The notes: generated by a model from the sequence alone, not told the origin. DNA of 64,000 bases from Pseudomonas sp. R4-35-07 (GCF_003852235.1 NZ_CP027732.1:806001-870000); one strand, 5' to 3'. Counted from the first letter of the stretch, positions 35,025 to 44,723 are shown. Translations and numbers: made by a program.

Positions 35025-36118
35025 GCGACTCGGGAGAGAAAAAACACCCCGCCTCCGCTAAAAAGCTGCGTGACCAGCGTAAGAAAGGCCAAGTCTCCCA
35101 GAGCCAGGATGTAGGCAAGTTGCTGGCGCTGACCGCCATCGGCGAAATCGCGCTGTATACCGCACAAAGCAGTTTGCAACGTTTCGAACAATTGATGGTG
35201 TTACCGATTTCACGCATGAATCAGCCCTTCGTGCGGGCGCTGGAAGAAGTGCTGTTCGATGGGGTGGTGGTGTTTCTATCGTTCGCCTTATTGATGGTTG
35301 GAGTGGCGATTGCCACGAAGCTGATCAGCAGTTGGTTGCAAGTCGGGTTTCTGTTCGCCCCGGAAGCGCTCAAGCTCGATTTCAATCGGGTCAATCCCAT
35401 GAGCCAACTCAAGCAAATGTTCTCCGCCCAGTCGGTGATGAACCTGCTGATGAGCGTGGCCAAAGCGTTTCTCCTGGGCTTGATCGTGTATCTGGTGGTC
35501 TGGCCCTCTCTGGGCACGCTGATTAACCTGGCCAACAGCGATCTGCAAAGCTACCTGCTGGCGCTGATTGCGCTGTTCCGCTATCTGCTCCATGCCTGCC
35601 TCGGATTGCTGTTGGTGTTGGCATTGACCGACCTGACCCTGCAAAAGTACTTCTTCGCCAAGCGCATGCGCATGACCCAGGTCGAAGTGGTCAAGGAATA
35701 CAAGGACATGGAGGGTGACCCGCACGTCAAGGGGCAGCGCCGCTCGTTGGCATACCAGTTGGCGCAGGAGGAACCCAAGGTCAAGTTGCCCAAGCTGGAA
35801 GAGTCGGACATGTTGGTCGTCAACCCGACCCACTTTGCCGTCGCCCTGTATTACCGTCGCGGCAAGACGCCATTGCCGCAGTTGGTGGCCAAGGGCACGG
35901 ATGCGCAGGCGCGCAAACTGATCGATCGCGCCAAGGCAGCTGATGTTCCGGTCATTCAATGCGTATGGCTGGCCCGCACGATTTACGAGAAAAAGCTCGG
36001 AGCGCCGATTCCTCGAGAGACGTTGCAGGCCGTGGCGTTGATCTACCGTACCTTGCGTGAGCTGGACGATGAAGCCAAGCGTGAAACCCTCACGTTGCCA
36101 GAGCTGGAGCGGCGCTGA
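35021..36118 (+). CDS. hrcU: HrcU/RscU export switch protein (YscU/FlhB family)
   Basis: 365 residues. A charged N-terminus (SGEKKHPASAKKLRDQRKKG) is followed by four membrane helices and a cytoplasmic domain. The self-cleavage motif NPTH lies at 268-271 (VVNPTHFAVALYYRRGKTPL). Cleavage between N and P lets the apparatus change substrate class, with HrpP. It is the last gene of the rightward operon. Its TGA stop abuts the TGA of hrpV on the other strand with no base between them. Confidence 0.96.
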   Translation: MSDSGEKKHPASAKKLRDQRKKGQVSQSQDVGKLLALTAIGEIALYTAQSSLQRFEQLMVLPISRMNQPFVRALEEVLFDGVVVFLSFALLMVGVAIATKLISSWLQVGFLFAPEALKLDFNRVNPMSQLKQMFSAQSVMNLLMSVAKAFLLGLIVYLVVWPSLGTLINLANSDLQSYLLALIALFRYLLHACLGLLLVLALTDLTLQKYFFAKRMRMTQVEVVKEYKDMEGDPHVKGQRRSLAYQLAQEEPKVKLPKLEESDMLVVNPTHFAVALYYRRGKTPLPQLVAKGTDAQARKLIDRAKAADVPVIQCVWLARTIYEKKLGAPIPRETLQAVALIYRTLRELDDEAKRETLTLPELERR

Positions 36119-36490
36119 TCAGCGTGTCACTGAGAGGTCCAGCGCTTGCAGGTTGGCCAGGGACAGCATCCGGCTGAGGATGTTGTCCAGTGCCTGGCGC
36201 TGGGTGGGCAGGGCGTGCCAGATAACCAGTGCGCCCTGTTTGTCCAGATAGATATAGCAGCCGTCAAACGCCAACGCCTGTTCAAAACGACGCTCCAGTA
36301 CCCGTTCCAATTGCCCAGCTTGCAGGGCCATGCTCGCGATTTGCAATGCAACGCCCTTGCGGGCGCCGGCATCGCAGGAGCCGAACGTGATCCCCTGACA
36401 CAACTGCTGGTGAGCGGACGCACCGCTCACCAGGTTGTCGATGAGCATCTGGCGTTTCAGATAAGCGTCTGACGCTGCCTCCATGCTCAT
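36119..36490 (-). CDS. hrpV: HrpV/RspV, regulatory protein
   Basis: 123 residues from the ATG at 36488-36490, overlapping the hrpT stop; Met at 36484 is an alternative. The family-like core is YLKRQMLIDNLVSGASAHQQ and onward. In P. syringae HrpV binds the HrpS activator and keeps the regulon off, and HrpG relieves it. It is the last gene of the leftward operon, as in P. syringae's hrpC operon. Assigned by position, size and weak sequence resemblance. Confidence 0.8.
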   Translation of the reverse strand: MSMEAASDAYLKRQMLIDNLVSGASAHQQLCQGITFGSCDAGARKGVALQIASMALQAGQLERVLERRFEQALAFDGCYIYLDKQGALVIWHALPTQRQALDNILSRMLSLANLQALDLSVTR

Positions 36491-36690
36491 CGTTCCAGCG
36501 AGATCGTTTGGTAGTCTGAACGTTCGCCGGCGGGGCCGGGTTCGACGCGCATCTGGGGCGGCCACCAGACCACCATCTTGTCCTTGCTCGATTGCGGGCG
36601 TGAGCAGGAGTCGCCTTTGCAGGTAGGCGTGCAACCGGTGGCAAGCAATACGATGCCCAGCAGTGTGGCGTGCAACAGTTTGTGGTTCAT
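36487..36690 (-). CDS. hrpT: HrpT/RspT, outer-membrane lipoprotein (pilotin-like)
   Basis: 67 residues with a lipoprotein signal (LLGIVLLATGC, lipid-anchored Cys20). The small mature part is CTPTCKGDSCSR followed by VVWWPPQMRVEPGP. HrpT lipoproteins help place the HrcC secretin in the outer membrane. The start and stop overlap hrcC and hrpV by 4 bp each, so the three genes are translationally coupled. Confidence 0.88.
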   Translation of the reverse strand: MNHKLLHATLLGIVLLATGCTPTCKGDSCSRPQSSKDKMVVWWPPQMRVEPGPAGERSDYQTISLER

Positions 36691-38819
36691 GGTGAGGTTG
36701 TCCGGGTTGGGGTGAGCAGGGAAGGGCGTGGCTCGCTCAGATGTTCATCCTTGATGACCGGACGCATGGCGATAAACACTTCAGCTTCTTCACCAGGCTT
36801 GAGCCAGGCACGCGGCCACACGGTGACCGCCAGCGTTTGCGAATTGCTGCATTCCTTCTCATCGATGCGCACATTGCGCTTGAACTGATTGCGCAGCACC
36901 ACCACCGCCACGTTGTAGTGCGGGCCTGCATACCATTGGCTGCGCTCGGTATTCAGCGCCAGCAAGTCGCGGGTGCTGCACAACGTGCTCAGTCCCAGGG
37001 GCATTGGCTCGGCCTTGAACGCCTTGGGCACTTCGCCACTGACCAGGTGCGCCAGGGTGCTGGTGATATCGCTGCGGTTAATCACCGGCTGATGGGGGGC
37101 GTAGCGCCGTGCCAATGGCTTGAGCGCAGCTTGCAGTTCGGCCTGATCGTCCTTAGGCAAATAGCGCGAAGGATCCGACTGATCGCCGATCACCCGTGGG
37201 GTCAGGATAAACAGCCGCTCACGCCGGTTATTCTGCCGTTCGGTCGAGGAGAACAGCGCCTTGCCCAGTAACGGTATGTTCCCCAGCACGGGGACCTTGT
37301 TTTGTTTGTCGGTGCTTTCGGTGACGTGGAACCCACCCACCACCAGCGAGCGCTTTTCCGCCATCACGGCTTGGGTGCTGACCTTGCCCCGGCGTACATC
37401 CGGGCCGATACGTTCGGGGTTGGATTCGTCAAAATTACCGTCTTCGATGTCTATCGCCAAATGAATCTGATGGCCGCCCCGGCTGGTGATCACCCGGGGA
37501 ACCACCTGAAAACTGGTACCCACGGTAATGGGAAGGATCGTTGCGTTTTCAGTGCCGGCGGTCAGGTACTGAGTGCGGTTGAAATCGATGATTGCCGGTT
37601 GGTTTTCCAGGGTCAGCACCGAGGGATTGGAGACCATGGTTGCCAGCCCGCGGGATTCCAGCGCGCGGATATCGGCATAGAAGCGATCAAGGCGTCCGAT
37701 CGATAGTTGGGAAGCGGTACCGGGCGCCATGTTGACGCCGCCACGGAAGCGACTGTTCTGGAAGCCCCATTTGATGCCGAATTCGTTTAGCTGCGTGCGC
37801 TCGATGTCGAGGATGATCGCGTCGATTTCCACCAATTTGCGTGCGACATCAAGTTGGCTGATCAACTCGCGATACATCGCTTGCCGCTCCGGCAGGTCAT
37901 AAATCAGGATGGCGTTGTTGCGCACGTCAGCCTCAACGCGGATTCGGCTGGTGCCCACTGGCGCCCGAGGCGTAATCGACATGCCGGCATCCGTAGATGC
38001 CGGTGGGCTGAGCAGTTGCCCCAGCAGCGGGTTACCCAGGCGCGGGAAGCTGGGTGTGACCGGCGCGGGCTGGGACTGGGACGCGGAGCGTTGCGCCAGG
38101 CCGGAAAGCGTCGACGCGGAGCGCGGCTCCAACAGCCCGCGCAGCATGCTGGCGACGCCAGGGATGACGATCTTTTCGCTGCGGTACTCTATTTGACGGT
38201 CTGCGGCATTGGCGAACTTCAGCGGGAACGTCAGCACGCTCTGTTTTTCATCCGCAGAGCGCCGCTGGCTGCTGAATTGCTTGATCTGTTCGATATAGCT
38301 CTTGGGGCCGGAAACCAGAACGATACCGTCTTCGGGCAACTCACCCCAGCCGAATCGGCTATCGAGCAACCCGATATCAGTGAGCGCCTGCTTAAGGTCG
38401 GAAACCGTCTCCGAAGAGACTTCCAGGCGTGCGGACTCCTGTTGATCCAGGGTGCTGACGAATAAGGTGTTGTTGTAGAGATACCACTGGAAGCGGTGCT
38501 CTACGCCCAGTCTGTCCAGCAGTGACTGCGGCGTGTTCGCTCGAATCTTGCCGTTGACATCGCCCTCCAGCAGGCCTTCGATTTGCAGTTGCGTGCCAAA
38601 GGTCTGGGCAAAATCCTCAAGCACTTCCCGTAGAGGCTTGTGTTCGGCTTCATAGGCGTAGGCCGTGTTTTTCCATTCAGAGGGAATAGCGGCCAGCGAG
38701 TTTTCTACTGGAGCAAACAGGCAGGAAAGCAGGAGCATGCTGTACCAGGATGTACGTCTGCTTGGAGCACCCGGCGAATCCTGGCGCAAACTGTGGCATT
38801 TGTGGTTCTTGTTATACAT
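36687..38819 (-). CDS. hrcC: HrcC/RscC, outer-membrane secretin
   Basis: 710 residues from the ATG at 38817-38819; the longer frame runs through hrpG and is not used. The signal segment YSMLLLSCLFAPVENSLAA is followed by N0/N1 ring domains (PLREVLEDFAQTFGTQLQIE). The C-terminal secretin domain includes QPAIIDFNRTQYLTAG and VPVLGNIPLLGKALFSSTER. It forms the outer-membrane ring through which the Hrp pilus passes. No truncation or frameshift is seen. Confidence 0.95.
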   Translation of the reverse strand: MYNKNHKCHSLRQDSPGAPSRRTSWYSMLLLSCLFAPVENSLAAIPSEWKNTAYAYEAEHKPLREVLEDFAQTFGTQLQIEGLLEGDVNGKIRANTPQSLLDRLGVEHRFQWYLYNNTLFVSTLDQQESARLEVSSETVSDLKQALTDIGLLDSRFGWGELPEDGIVLVSGPKSYIEQIKQFSSQRRSADEKQSVLTFPLKFANAADRQIEYRSEKIVIPGVASMLRGLLEPRSASTLSGLAQRSASQSQPAPVTPSFPRLGNPLLGQLLSPPASTDAGMSITPRAPVGTSRIRVEADVRNNAILIYDLPERQAMYRELISQLDVARKLVEIDAIILDIERTQLNEFGIKWGFQNSRFRGGVNMAPGTASQLSIGRLDRFYADIRALESRGLATMVSNPSVLTLENQPAIIDFNRTQYLTAGTENATILPITVGTSFQVVPRVITSRGGHQIHLAIDIEDGNFDESNPERIGPDVRRGKVSTQAVMAEKRSLVVGGFHVTESTDKQNKVPVLGNIPLLGKALFSSTERQNNRRERLFILTPRVIGDQSDPSRYLPKDDQAELQAALKPLARRYAPHQPVINRSDITSTLAHLVSGEVPKAFKAEPMPLGLSTLCSTRDLLALNTERSQWYAGPHYNVAVVVLRNQFKRNVRIDEKECSNSQTLAVTVWPRAWLKPGEEAEVFIAMRPVIKDEHLSEPRPSLLTPTRTTSP

Positions 38820-38833
38820 AGCGAGTTCTCTGG

Positions 38834-39226
38834 TTAATACGGCAGTGACCGTAGCGAGCTGGGTCTGAGAGGCTGGGCAGGGCGGGCCAGGCGCGTGAAC
38901 GTGGCACGCCATATGTCGCGTTGGTTGAGCAGGGTTTCTAGGCACGCGAACATGTGGGCCTCTGCTATTCCATCCCGCAGGGTCTGGATGAGCCAAAGTT
39001 CGCCACTGTCCGCTTTTCGAACCAACGCGCCCTGGAAAAGACTCAAGCTGGCGGCGCCCAGGCGCAGCCAACTTAGTGGTGTCGTGTTATCTGAAGGTCT
39101 CGACGTCAGCTGAGCCGCCACCAGAATAAAAGCGTCTTGGCGCTTCAGAGTGATCTCGTCGTCGCCTTCCACTAACGTGAGTTGTGGCTCGCGACGGTTT
39201 AACCAGTCACGGATGAGCGCTTCCAT
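38834..39226 (-). CDS. hrpG: HrpG/RspG, chaperone-like regulator
   Basis: 130 residues, small alpha/beta protein with the profile of class I type III chaperones (MEALIRDWLNRREPQLTLVE). In P. syringae HrpG binds HrpV and frees HrpS. It lies between hrpF and hrcC exactly as in P. syringae. The end of hrpF is 1 bp from its start. Identification is by order and size. Confidence 0.82.
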   Translation of the reverse strand: MEALIRDWLNRREPQLTLVEGDDEITLKRQDAFILVAAQLTSRPSDNTTPLSWLRLGAASLSLFQGALVRKADSGELWLIQTLRDGIAEAHMFACLETLLNQRDIWRATFTRLARPAQPLRPSSLRSLPY

Positions 39227-39227
39227 T

Positions 39228-39446
39228 TTATTGAAAACTTTCGATAGCTGTTTTCAGAGACTGATGCTCAATCCGCAGGTTTTCAGTAAAGAGCGCGTTG
39301 GTCACAGTCATCTGCTTCATTAAGTTATAGAAGAACTCGGCATCTTGTTCACCCTGCATGTCTTCGATAGGAAATGAGTCATAATTTTTATACGCAGAGT
39401 CGGCATTTTTTAATGCTTGAGAAGAGAGCGACTTAGGTGTGCTCAT
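39228..39446 (-). CDS. hrpF: HrpF/RspF, pilin chaperone-like protein
   Basis: 72 residues, helical, polar (MSTPKSLSSQALKNADSAYK). HrpF of P. syringae (74 residues) is an HrpA co-chaperone related to YscE. It is placed before hrpG as in the hrpC operon. An 87-bp gap separates it from hrpE, but no hrp box was found there, so it is probably transcribed from the hrpA-like promoter. Confidence 0.82.
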   Translation of the reverse strand: MSTPKSLSSQALKNADSAYKNYDSFPIEDMQGEQDAEFFYNLMKQMTVTNALFTENLRIEHQSLKTAIESFQ

Positions 39447-39533
39447 ACTTATTCCTCTAATTAGCGTTGCTCAGATGGTTATTCGTCAGGCCGTGCTGTT
39501 GACCGAGGGTGGTTAAAACAGAGTCGTGTGTAA

Positions 39534-40127
39534 TTAGACGTCTGGAGCCATCGCTTCGCCGCGTTTAAAAAAGGCAGTGAGCATGGAGTTCCAGCTGATA
39601 CGAAAATCTCCCTCATCTGTTTTCAATACCAGCGTTTGGGGCGCTGTTGTCTCGTCAGCGTGAAGTTTCCAAACAACGGCTTTCTGATAGGCAAGGTGTT
39701 GTTTTATCTCGTTCATATCATGGGGGTGGCAGAGCAGGGTTGCGCTGACCTCTGGAACTTGGAGTGTCATTAATTGGTTAAGAAGGGCGACCAGCCTGGC
39801 GGGCGCTACCGTCTCATCAAGCAGACGACGAATAGCCTCATTGGTAATTGCACTGGCATGTTGTTCGAGCTTGTCGCACATGGCTTGACGGTCACGCTCC
39901 CATCGCTTGAGTTGCGCATCGGCGCGTTGCCAGACTTCCACAGACGCCTTCTCGCGCAGCGCTTCGCATTTTTTTTCCGTCAGGCTCAGCAGTTGTTCAG
40001 CCTGTTCATTGGCGTCCTTCAACAGCAGTTCTGCCTGCTTCCAATTGGCAAGCTCCTCTCGAGGAATCACGCTGCGTGGGACCCCGGGCGCGTTTTTGAA
40101 TAGCTCAATGGTACGTCGGCATAGCAT
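39534..40127 (-). CDS. hrpE: HrpE/RspE, ATPase stator (YscL/FliH family)
   Basis: 197 residues. An N-terminal hydrophobic strand (MLCRRTIELFKNAPGV) is followed by a long coiled coil (NWKQAELLLKDANEQAEQLL...) and a small C-terminal domain. The YscL/FliH stator tethers the ATPase to the sorting platform and restrains its activity. It lies 11 bp after hrpD in the same order as in P. syringae. Confidence 0.88.
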   Translation of the reverse strand: MLCRRTIELFKNAPGVPRSVIPREELANWKQAELLLKDANEQAEQLLSLTEKKCEALREKASVEVWQRADAQLKRWERDRQAMCDKLEQHASAITNEAIRRLLDETVAPARLVALLNQLMTLQVPEVSATLLCHPHDMNEIKQHLAYQKAVVWKLHADETTAPQTLVLKTDEGDFRISWNSMLTAFFKRGEAMAPDV

Positions 40128-40138
40128 GACTTATCTCC

Positions 40139-40711
40139 TTACCCGTTCAAGCCATGGGCTATCGTTTCACCAGGCAGTGACATGACGCGCCAGACTACCG
40201 CCTGCCACAGCGTATCCAAACGGCTGCTCGCGTTTTCAAGGCACAGCTGCCTCTTTTCAACTTCACTCGCGCGTTCACGGGCGAAGCGCAACCTGATGCG
40301 CTGCCAGATAATGGGATCGAGCCAGCTATGCAGAAGTCGCAACGGATCGTCTTGGGGTGACAGCATGGCAGGGGGCAGCGCCTTGGAGAGACGTATGCAC
40401 CACAGGTGGTGCGTGTCGCTCAAGGAGGGGCAGGCCTCAGGGTTGAAGGTGTCGTGAATCAGCGTCAACGCCAGGTCGAGTTGTTCATTTGAAGAGAGTG
40501 CCAGGTGCAACACGGTGGGTTGGGGAGCCGGGGGTAAACAGGCTGCCACACCTGTCAGGTCGCCCGGCACCCGACGTCCACGCTGATAAAGCGCTTCAAT
40601 CGTGGCGTACTGGTTACCCCTCCAGTCTTCATGGGCATATTTCCAGGGAAATGCCCACCAGTGAGCCCAGGCCAGGTGCTCACGCATTGAGAGTTCGGCG
40701 CTAAGCGTCAT
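40139..40711 (-). CDS. hrpD: HrpD/RspD, sorting-platform accessory (YscK-like)
   Basis: 190 residues beginning MTLSAELSMREHLAWAHWWA. HrpD/YscK/MxiK proteins link the inner-membrane ring protein to the C-ring. Sequence conservation in this family is low, so this call depends on location between hrcJ and hrpE and on size. It overlaps the end of hrcJ by 11 bp. Confidence 0.85.
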   Translation of the reverse strand: MTLSAELSMREHLAWAHWWAFPWKYAHEDWRGNQYATIEALYQRGRRVPGDLTGVAACLPPAPQPTVLHLALSSNEQLDLALTLIHDTFNPEACPSLSDTHHLWCIRLSKALPPAMLSPQDDPLRLLHSWLDPIIWQRIRLRFARERASEVEKRQLCLENASSRLDTLWQAVVWRVMSLPGETIAHGLNG

Positions 40712-41501
40712 GAGCCGTACCGCTCAATTCGCTGACTACCGTTGGTTTAGGCACAAAACGCTGACGTCTACGGTATAAAAACACCGTGACGCCCATAGCG
40801 GCCATCACACCTAGCAGGAAAATGGTTACGCTGTTTCGCCATAAACCGAGGTCCTCATCGGGTACCAGGAACGGGCCAAAATACACCAGGCGTTGTTGTT
40901 CCTGATAAGCCGCGGCGGGTACGAATATCACGGTCAGTTTTTGCGGATTGTCGATGGCTGTGGCCATGCCTGGGATGCTGCTTGCCACCATTCGGCGAAC
41001 GCGCGCGGTGATGTTATCGGGATCAAGCCGTGGATCATGTTTTATGAATACTGAGGCGGAAGCGGGTTGGACCGGCTCACCGGGCGCGATGCGTTCCGGC
41101 AATACCACGTGAACCCGGGCAACGATGACACCGTCAATATTGGACAGCGTGGCCTCAAGTTCTTGCGACAACGCATAGATGTAGCGCGCTCGCTCTTCCA
41201 GGGGCGTGGAAATGACACCCTCTTTACGAAACGTATCGCCCAGCGTGGTTCTGGCCACTTTGGGCAGGCCGGCTGCCTCCAACGTGCGCACTGCGCGACC
41301 GATGTCGCTGGCGTTTATCGTCACGACGACGCCATCTTTAGCGGGGACCTTTTGGGCGCGAATATGCTTGTCTGCCAATTCTGCGATGACCTCATTAGCT
41401 TCTTGTTCTGAGAGTTGGCGATGAAGTTCGACACGGTCGCTGCACCCGTTCAACAGGAGTGCAACCACCAAGAGCAATGCAATAGGCAGGAGATTCGTCA
41501 T
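40701..41501 (-). CDS. hrcJ: HrcJ/RscJ, inner-membrane ring lipoprotein (YscJ/FliF family)
   Basis: 266 residues from the ATG at 41499-41501. The lipoprotein signal is LLPIALLLVVALLLNGC. Two periplasmic ring-building domains follow (ELHRQLSEQEANEVIAELAD and IDGVIVARVHVVLPERI). A C-terminal membrane helix (NSVTIFLLGVMAAMGVTVFL) comes before a basic tail. It builds the inner-membrane ring with HrpQ. It starts 5 bp after the hrpB stop. Confidence 0.95.
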   Translation of the reverse strand: MTNLLPIALLLVVALLLNGCSDRVELHRQLSEQEANEVIAELADKHIRAQKVPAKDGVVVTINASDIGRAVRTLEAAGLPKVARTTLGDTFRKEGVISTPLEERARYIYALSQELEATLSNIDGVIVARVHVVLPERIAPGEPVQPASASVFIKHDPRLDPDNITARVRRMVASSIPGMATAIDNPQKLTVIFVPAAAYQEQQRLVYFGPFLVPDEDLGLWRNSVTIFLLGVMAAMGVTVFLYRRRQRFVPKPTVVSELSGTAHDA

Positions 41502-41506
41502 GATCA

Positions 41507-41872
41507 CTATTGCAGGTTGGATATTTTTTCGATGCCTTGAGTTGTCTTGGCAAGGCATTTGACTAACAGCTGGGACGTCAGCTGAATATTGGATAATACA
41601 CTTGGAAATTTCCTGAATTTTTCTATATCAAGCTCTTGGTTGGTTGACTTCAGTAAAGTCGCCATGCGTTTTTTCGAGTCTTTCAAGGGGGCGACAGCTT
41701 CTGCCAGTACGGGAGAACTATACGCTTCGCCAGCGAACGTACTCGTCGTGGAGGCGGGGTCTAGCATTGATGTAAAGAAACAGGCGTCTCCCTGACACGT
41801 CGACGGGGCTCGTGTGATGTCGGCGGAATCGAAACCTGCATCTTCTTCGGAGAGCTTGCGGGTTATTTGCAT
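41507..41872 (-). CDS. hrpB: HrpB/RspB, inner rod protein (YscI-like)
   Basis: 121 residues. The N-terminal part is polar and Ser/Thr rich. The C-terminal helix (FPSVLSNIQLTSQLLVKCLA ... TTQGIEKISNLQ) is typical of inner-rod proteins, which polymerise and are themselves secreted. Position between the hrpA-like gene and hrcJ fits the P. syringae hrpB. Its lower GC is like the neighbouring hrpA-like gene. Confidence 0.8.
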   Translation of the reverse strand: MQITRKLSEEDAGFDSADITRAPSTCQGDACFFTSMLDPASTTSTFAGEAYSSPVLAEAVAPLKDSKKRMATLLKSTNQELDIEKFRKFPSVLSNIQLTSQLLVKCLAKTTQGIEKISNLQ

Positions 41873-41939
41873 GAGATGCCCATTGAGTTAACGGCTATAT
41901 ATTGGTTTTGAAGGGAGTCGCCACAACCACCCTTTGTAT

Positions 41940-41957
41940 CGAGAGGGTTACCTCTCG
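41940..41957 (-). promoter_or_regulatory. intercistronic hairpin after the hrpA-like gene
   Basis: A perfect 7-bp stem (CGAGAGG/CCTCTCG) with a 4-nt GTTA loop lies 29 bp past the stop of the hrpA-like gene and before hrpB. There is no clear U tract, so it may be an attenuator or an RNA-stability element. Either would let the first cistron accumulate far above the rest, as a pilin or needle subunit requires. Confidence 0.5.
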
Positions 41958-41986
41958 GGCTGATAGGCCGGAGAGGTAAGTCGTTC

Positions 41987-42184
41987 TTATTGGAAACCTT
42001 TAGCAGCTTGGTTGATACCCGATATCAATTTAGCTTCAAGTTGCTTCTTGGTGGTGTAGTCGTTGATTTGTTCTCCTTTTTCGAAGTTGTCTTCTGCCTG
42101 GCCGGCGCCGCTTGCGCCAGAGCCTGTAGGGTTTTGAGCGTTGTAGTAGCCGTATTGTGGGGAAGAATTATTGACTGGACCCAT
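41987..42184 (-). CDS. candidate Hrp pilus/needle subunit (HrpA-position)
   Basis: 65 residues, Gly/Ser/Asn/Gln rich at the N-terminus and helical at the C-terminus (KKQLEAKLISGINQAAKGFQ). It is the first gene of the leftward operon, directly behind an hrp box, which is where P. syringae has hrpA. It has the small-needle look (short, no Cys, Gln-rich, C-terminal helix) but is only about half the length of P. syringae HrpA, and I see no convincing sequence match. The start ATG (42182-42184) follows GGAG-like bases weakly. Called by position and composition only. Confidence 0.6.
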   Translation of the reverse strand: MGPVNNSSPQYGYYNAQNPTGSGASGAGQAEDNFEKGEQINDYTTKKQLEAKLISGINQAAKGFQ

Positions 42185-42278
42185 AACATTACTCCATGTG
42201 TCAGTTTTAATGGAAAATTGCGCCAGCGTGAAATTGAAAGGTGTTCAGGTTTCCTTACAAATTACCGCTGGCACTGAA

Positions 42279-42306
42279 TGTGTGGCATGTAAGTGCAGGG
42301 CGTTCC
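42279..42306 (-). promoter_or_regulatory. hrp box of the hrpA-like operon
   Basis: On the minus strand GGAACG, a 15-bp spacer, then CCACACA: one mismatch to GGAACC and a full CCACNNA. It is about 95 bp upstream of the hrpA-like start, leaving a longer untranslated leader than at hrpJ. Confidence 0.8.
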
Positions 42307-42365
42307 ATATGACACTGAATTACAGGTTTCTAAATATTTCCATGGCAGCAAAGGTGCGCGGAATG

Positions 42366-43298
42366 TCATCGACTTTCTCCGAGCGCTATTTCCAGCTGTT
42401 TCATCCGGTAGTACAGCGTACGCTTGGCAACCCCCAGTTCAACCGCCACCCTGTCTACGCAGTGCTGATGACGGCGCAACGACTCTTCAATCAAGGCTTT
42501 TTCAATTTGCTGCATGCGCGCCTTCAGGTGGGTCTGGGTATCAGCCCCCTCGTTTATGGGGGGTGAAAGCGGCGGCAAACCCAGGACGAAACGTTTTGCT
42601 GTCGACCGCAGCTCGCGGACGTTTCCCCGCCAAGGGTGGCACAGCAGTTGTTGCAGCAGGGCTCCCGAAGGCACAGGTGCAGTGCATTCGAAGTGCTCCG
42701 CTTCCTGCTGGATCATCTTCAGGAACAAAGGGATGACGCGTTCACGTTGATCTCGCAACGCCGGAAGTTGGATGTTGACCACATTCAGGCGGAAATACAG
42801 GTCGCGCCTGAAAGCGCCTTGATCGACCATTTCACATAGCGAGTGCTGGGCAGACGCGATGACACGCATGTCCACCGGGATAAATCGCGTCGAGCCCAGC
42901 CGCTCCACTCCACGCGACTCCAGCACGCGCAGCAGTTTGGCCTGCAGGTTCAAGGGCATGCTGTCGATCTCGTCCAGGTACAGTGTGCCCATGTGCGCGG
43001 CTTCGACAGAACCTGCCCGTGATTGAATCGCTCCCGTATAGGCCCCGCTGTTAACGCCGAACAATTGGCTTTCCGCCAGGCTTTCGGGGATGGCTGCGCA
43101 GTTCAAGGCGACGAAGTTGCCTCGTCGTCCCGACAGGCGATGAATCCGTTGCGCCAAGGTATCCTTGCCGGTGCCGGTTTCTCCGAGCAGCAAAATATCA
43201 ATGTTGAGGGCGGCAGTGCCGCTCAACATATGTTCAATATCCGGGTCTTCAACAAGTGAAATAGCCGTTTCATTGTCCATGGGGTCGAAGGCCGACAT
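42366..43298 (-). CDS. rspR: RspR (HrpR/HrpS-like) sigma-54 enhancer-binding protein
   Basis: 310 residues. It has an AAA+ domain with Walker A GETGTGKD at 39-46 and the sigma-54 contact loop GAYTGA at 85-90 (a normal GAFTGA variant). The sensor segment GTLYLDEIDSMPLNLQAKLL is present, followed by a C-terminal Fis-type helix-turn-helix (QHCVDRVAVELGVAKRTLYY). There is no receiver domain, as in HrpR and HrpS. P. syringae needs two paralogues; only one is here. It should activate rspL through the sigma-54 promoter at 25768-25782. It lies at the far end of the island from its target. Confidence 0.92.
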   Translation of the reverse strand: MSAFDPMDNETAISLVEDPDIEHMLSGTAALNIDILLLGETGTGKDTLAQRIHRLSGRRGNFVALNCAAIPESLAESQLFGVNSGAYTGAIQSRAGSVEAAHMGTLYLDEIDSMPLNLQAKLLRVLESRGVERLGSTRFIPVDMRVIASAQHSLCEMVDQGAFRRDLYFRLNVVNIQLPALRDQRERVIPLFLKMIQQEAEHFECTAPVPSGALLQQLLCHPWRGNVRELRSTAKRFVLGLPPLSPPINEGADTQTHLKARMQQIEKALIEESLRRHQHCVDRVAVELGVAKRTLYYRMKQLEIALGESR

Positions 43299-43541
43299 TG
43301 AATGATTACTCCCTTATCAGATTGCTTCACTGCTGACAGTACGGCGCGCAGGCTTAGTTCAGTTAACCGAAGTCTATAGGGATCGTCGCGTGGTTAATTG
43401 CTGAAGTGGCGTAGGATAAGTTCTGTTGTGTTTGTCCTGAAGTGTATTCAGTAAACAAAACTGTTTTGCAGTAAGAGTTTTCTGAGTGTGTACGGGATTA
43501 AGTTGAGAGCGTACTAAAAAAGTGGGCAAACAGACGTCCAC
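43299..43541. other. intergenic region upstream of rspR
   Basis: About 300 bp without a gene separate rspR from ychF. It is AT-rich compared with its surroundings. A 13-nt palindrome, CAAAACTGTTTTG at 43456-43468, lies about 160 bp upstream of the rspR start and looks operator-like. No convincing promoter hexamers or coding frame were seen. Confidence 0.5.
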
Positions 43542-43572
43542 AAAAAAGCCGATGCAATGCATCGGCTTTTTA
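43542..43572. terminator. ychF terminator
   Basis: A 7-bp GCCGATG/CATCGGC stem has an A6 tract before it and T5 after it. On the minus strand it stands 29 bp past the ychF stop. Confidence 0.9.
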
Positions 43573-43601
43573 TTGACTGCGAAAGATATCGCTGGTGATG
43601 T

Positions 43602-44702
<1,101 letters not shown>

Positions 44703-44723
44703 GGTGTTTCCCCTCGGTAAAAG

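Noticed and set aside
39447..39533. Possible separate hrpF promoter
   Set aside because: P. syringae has an hrpC-operon promoter here, but no GGAACC/CCAC pair could be found on the minus strand.
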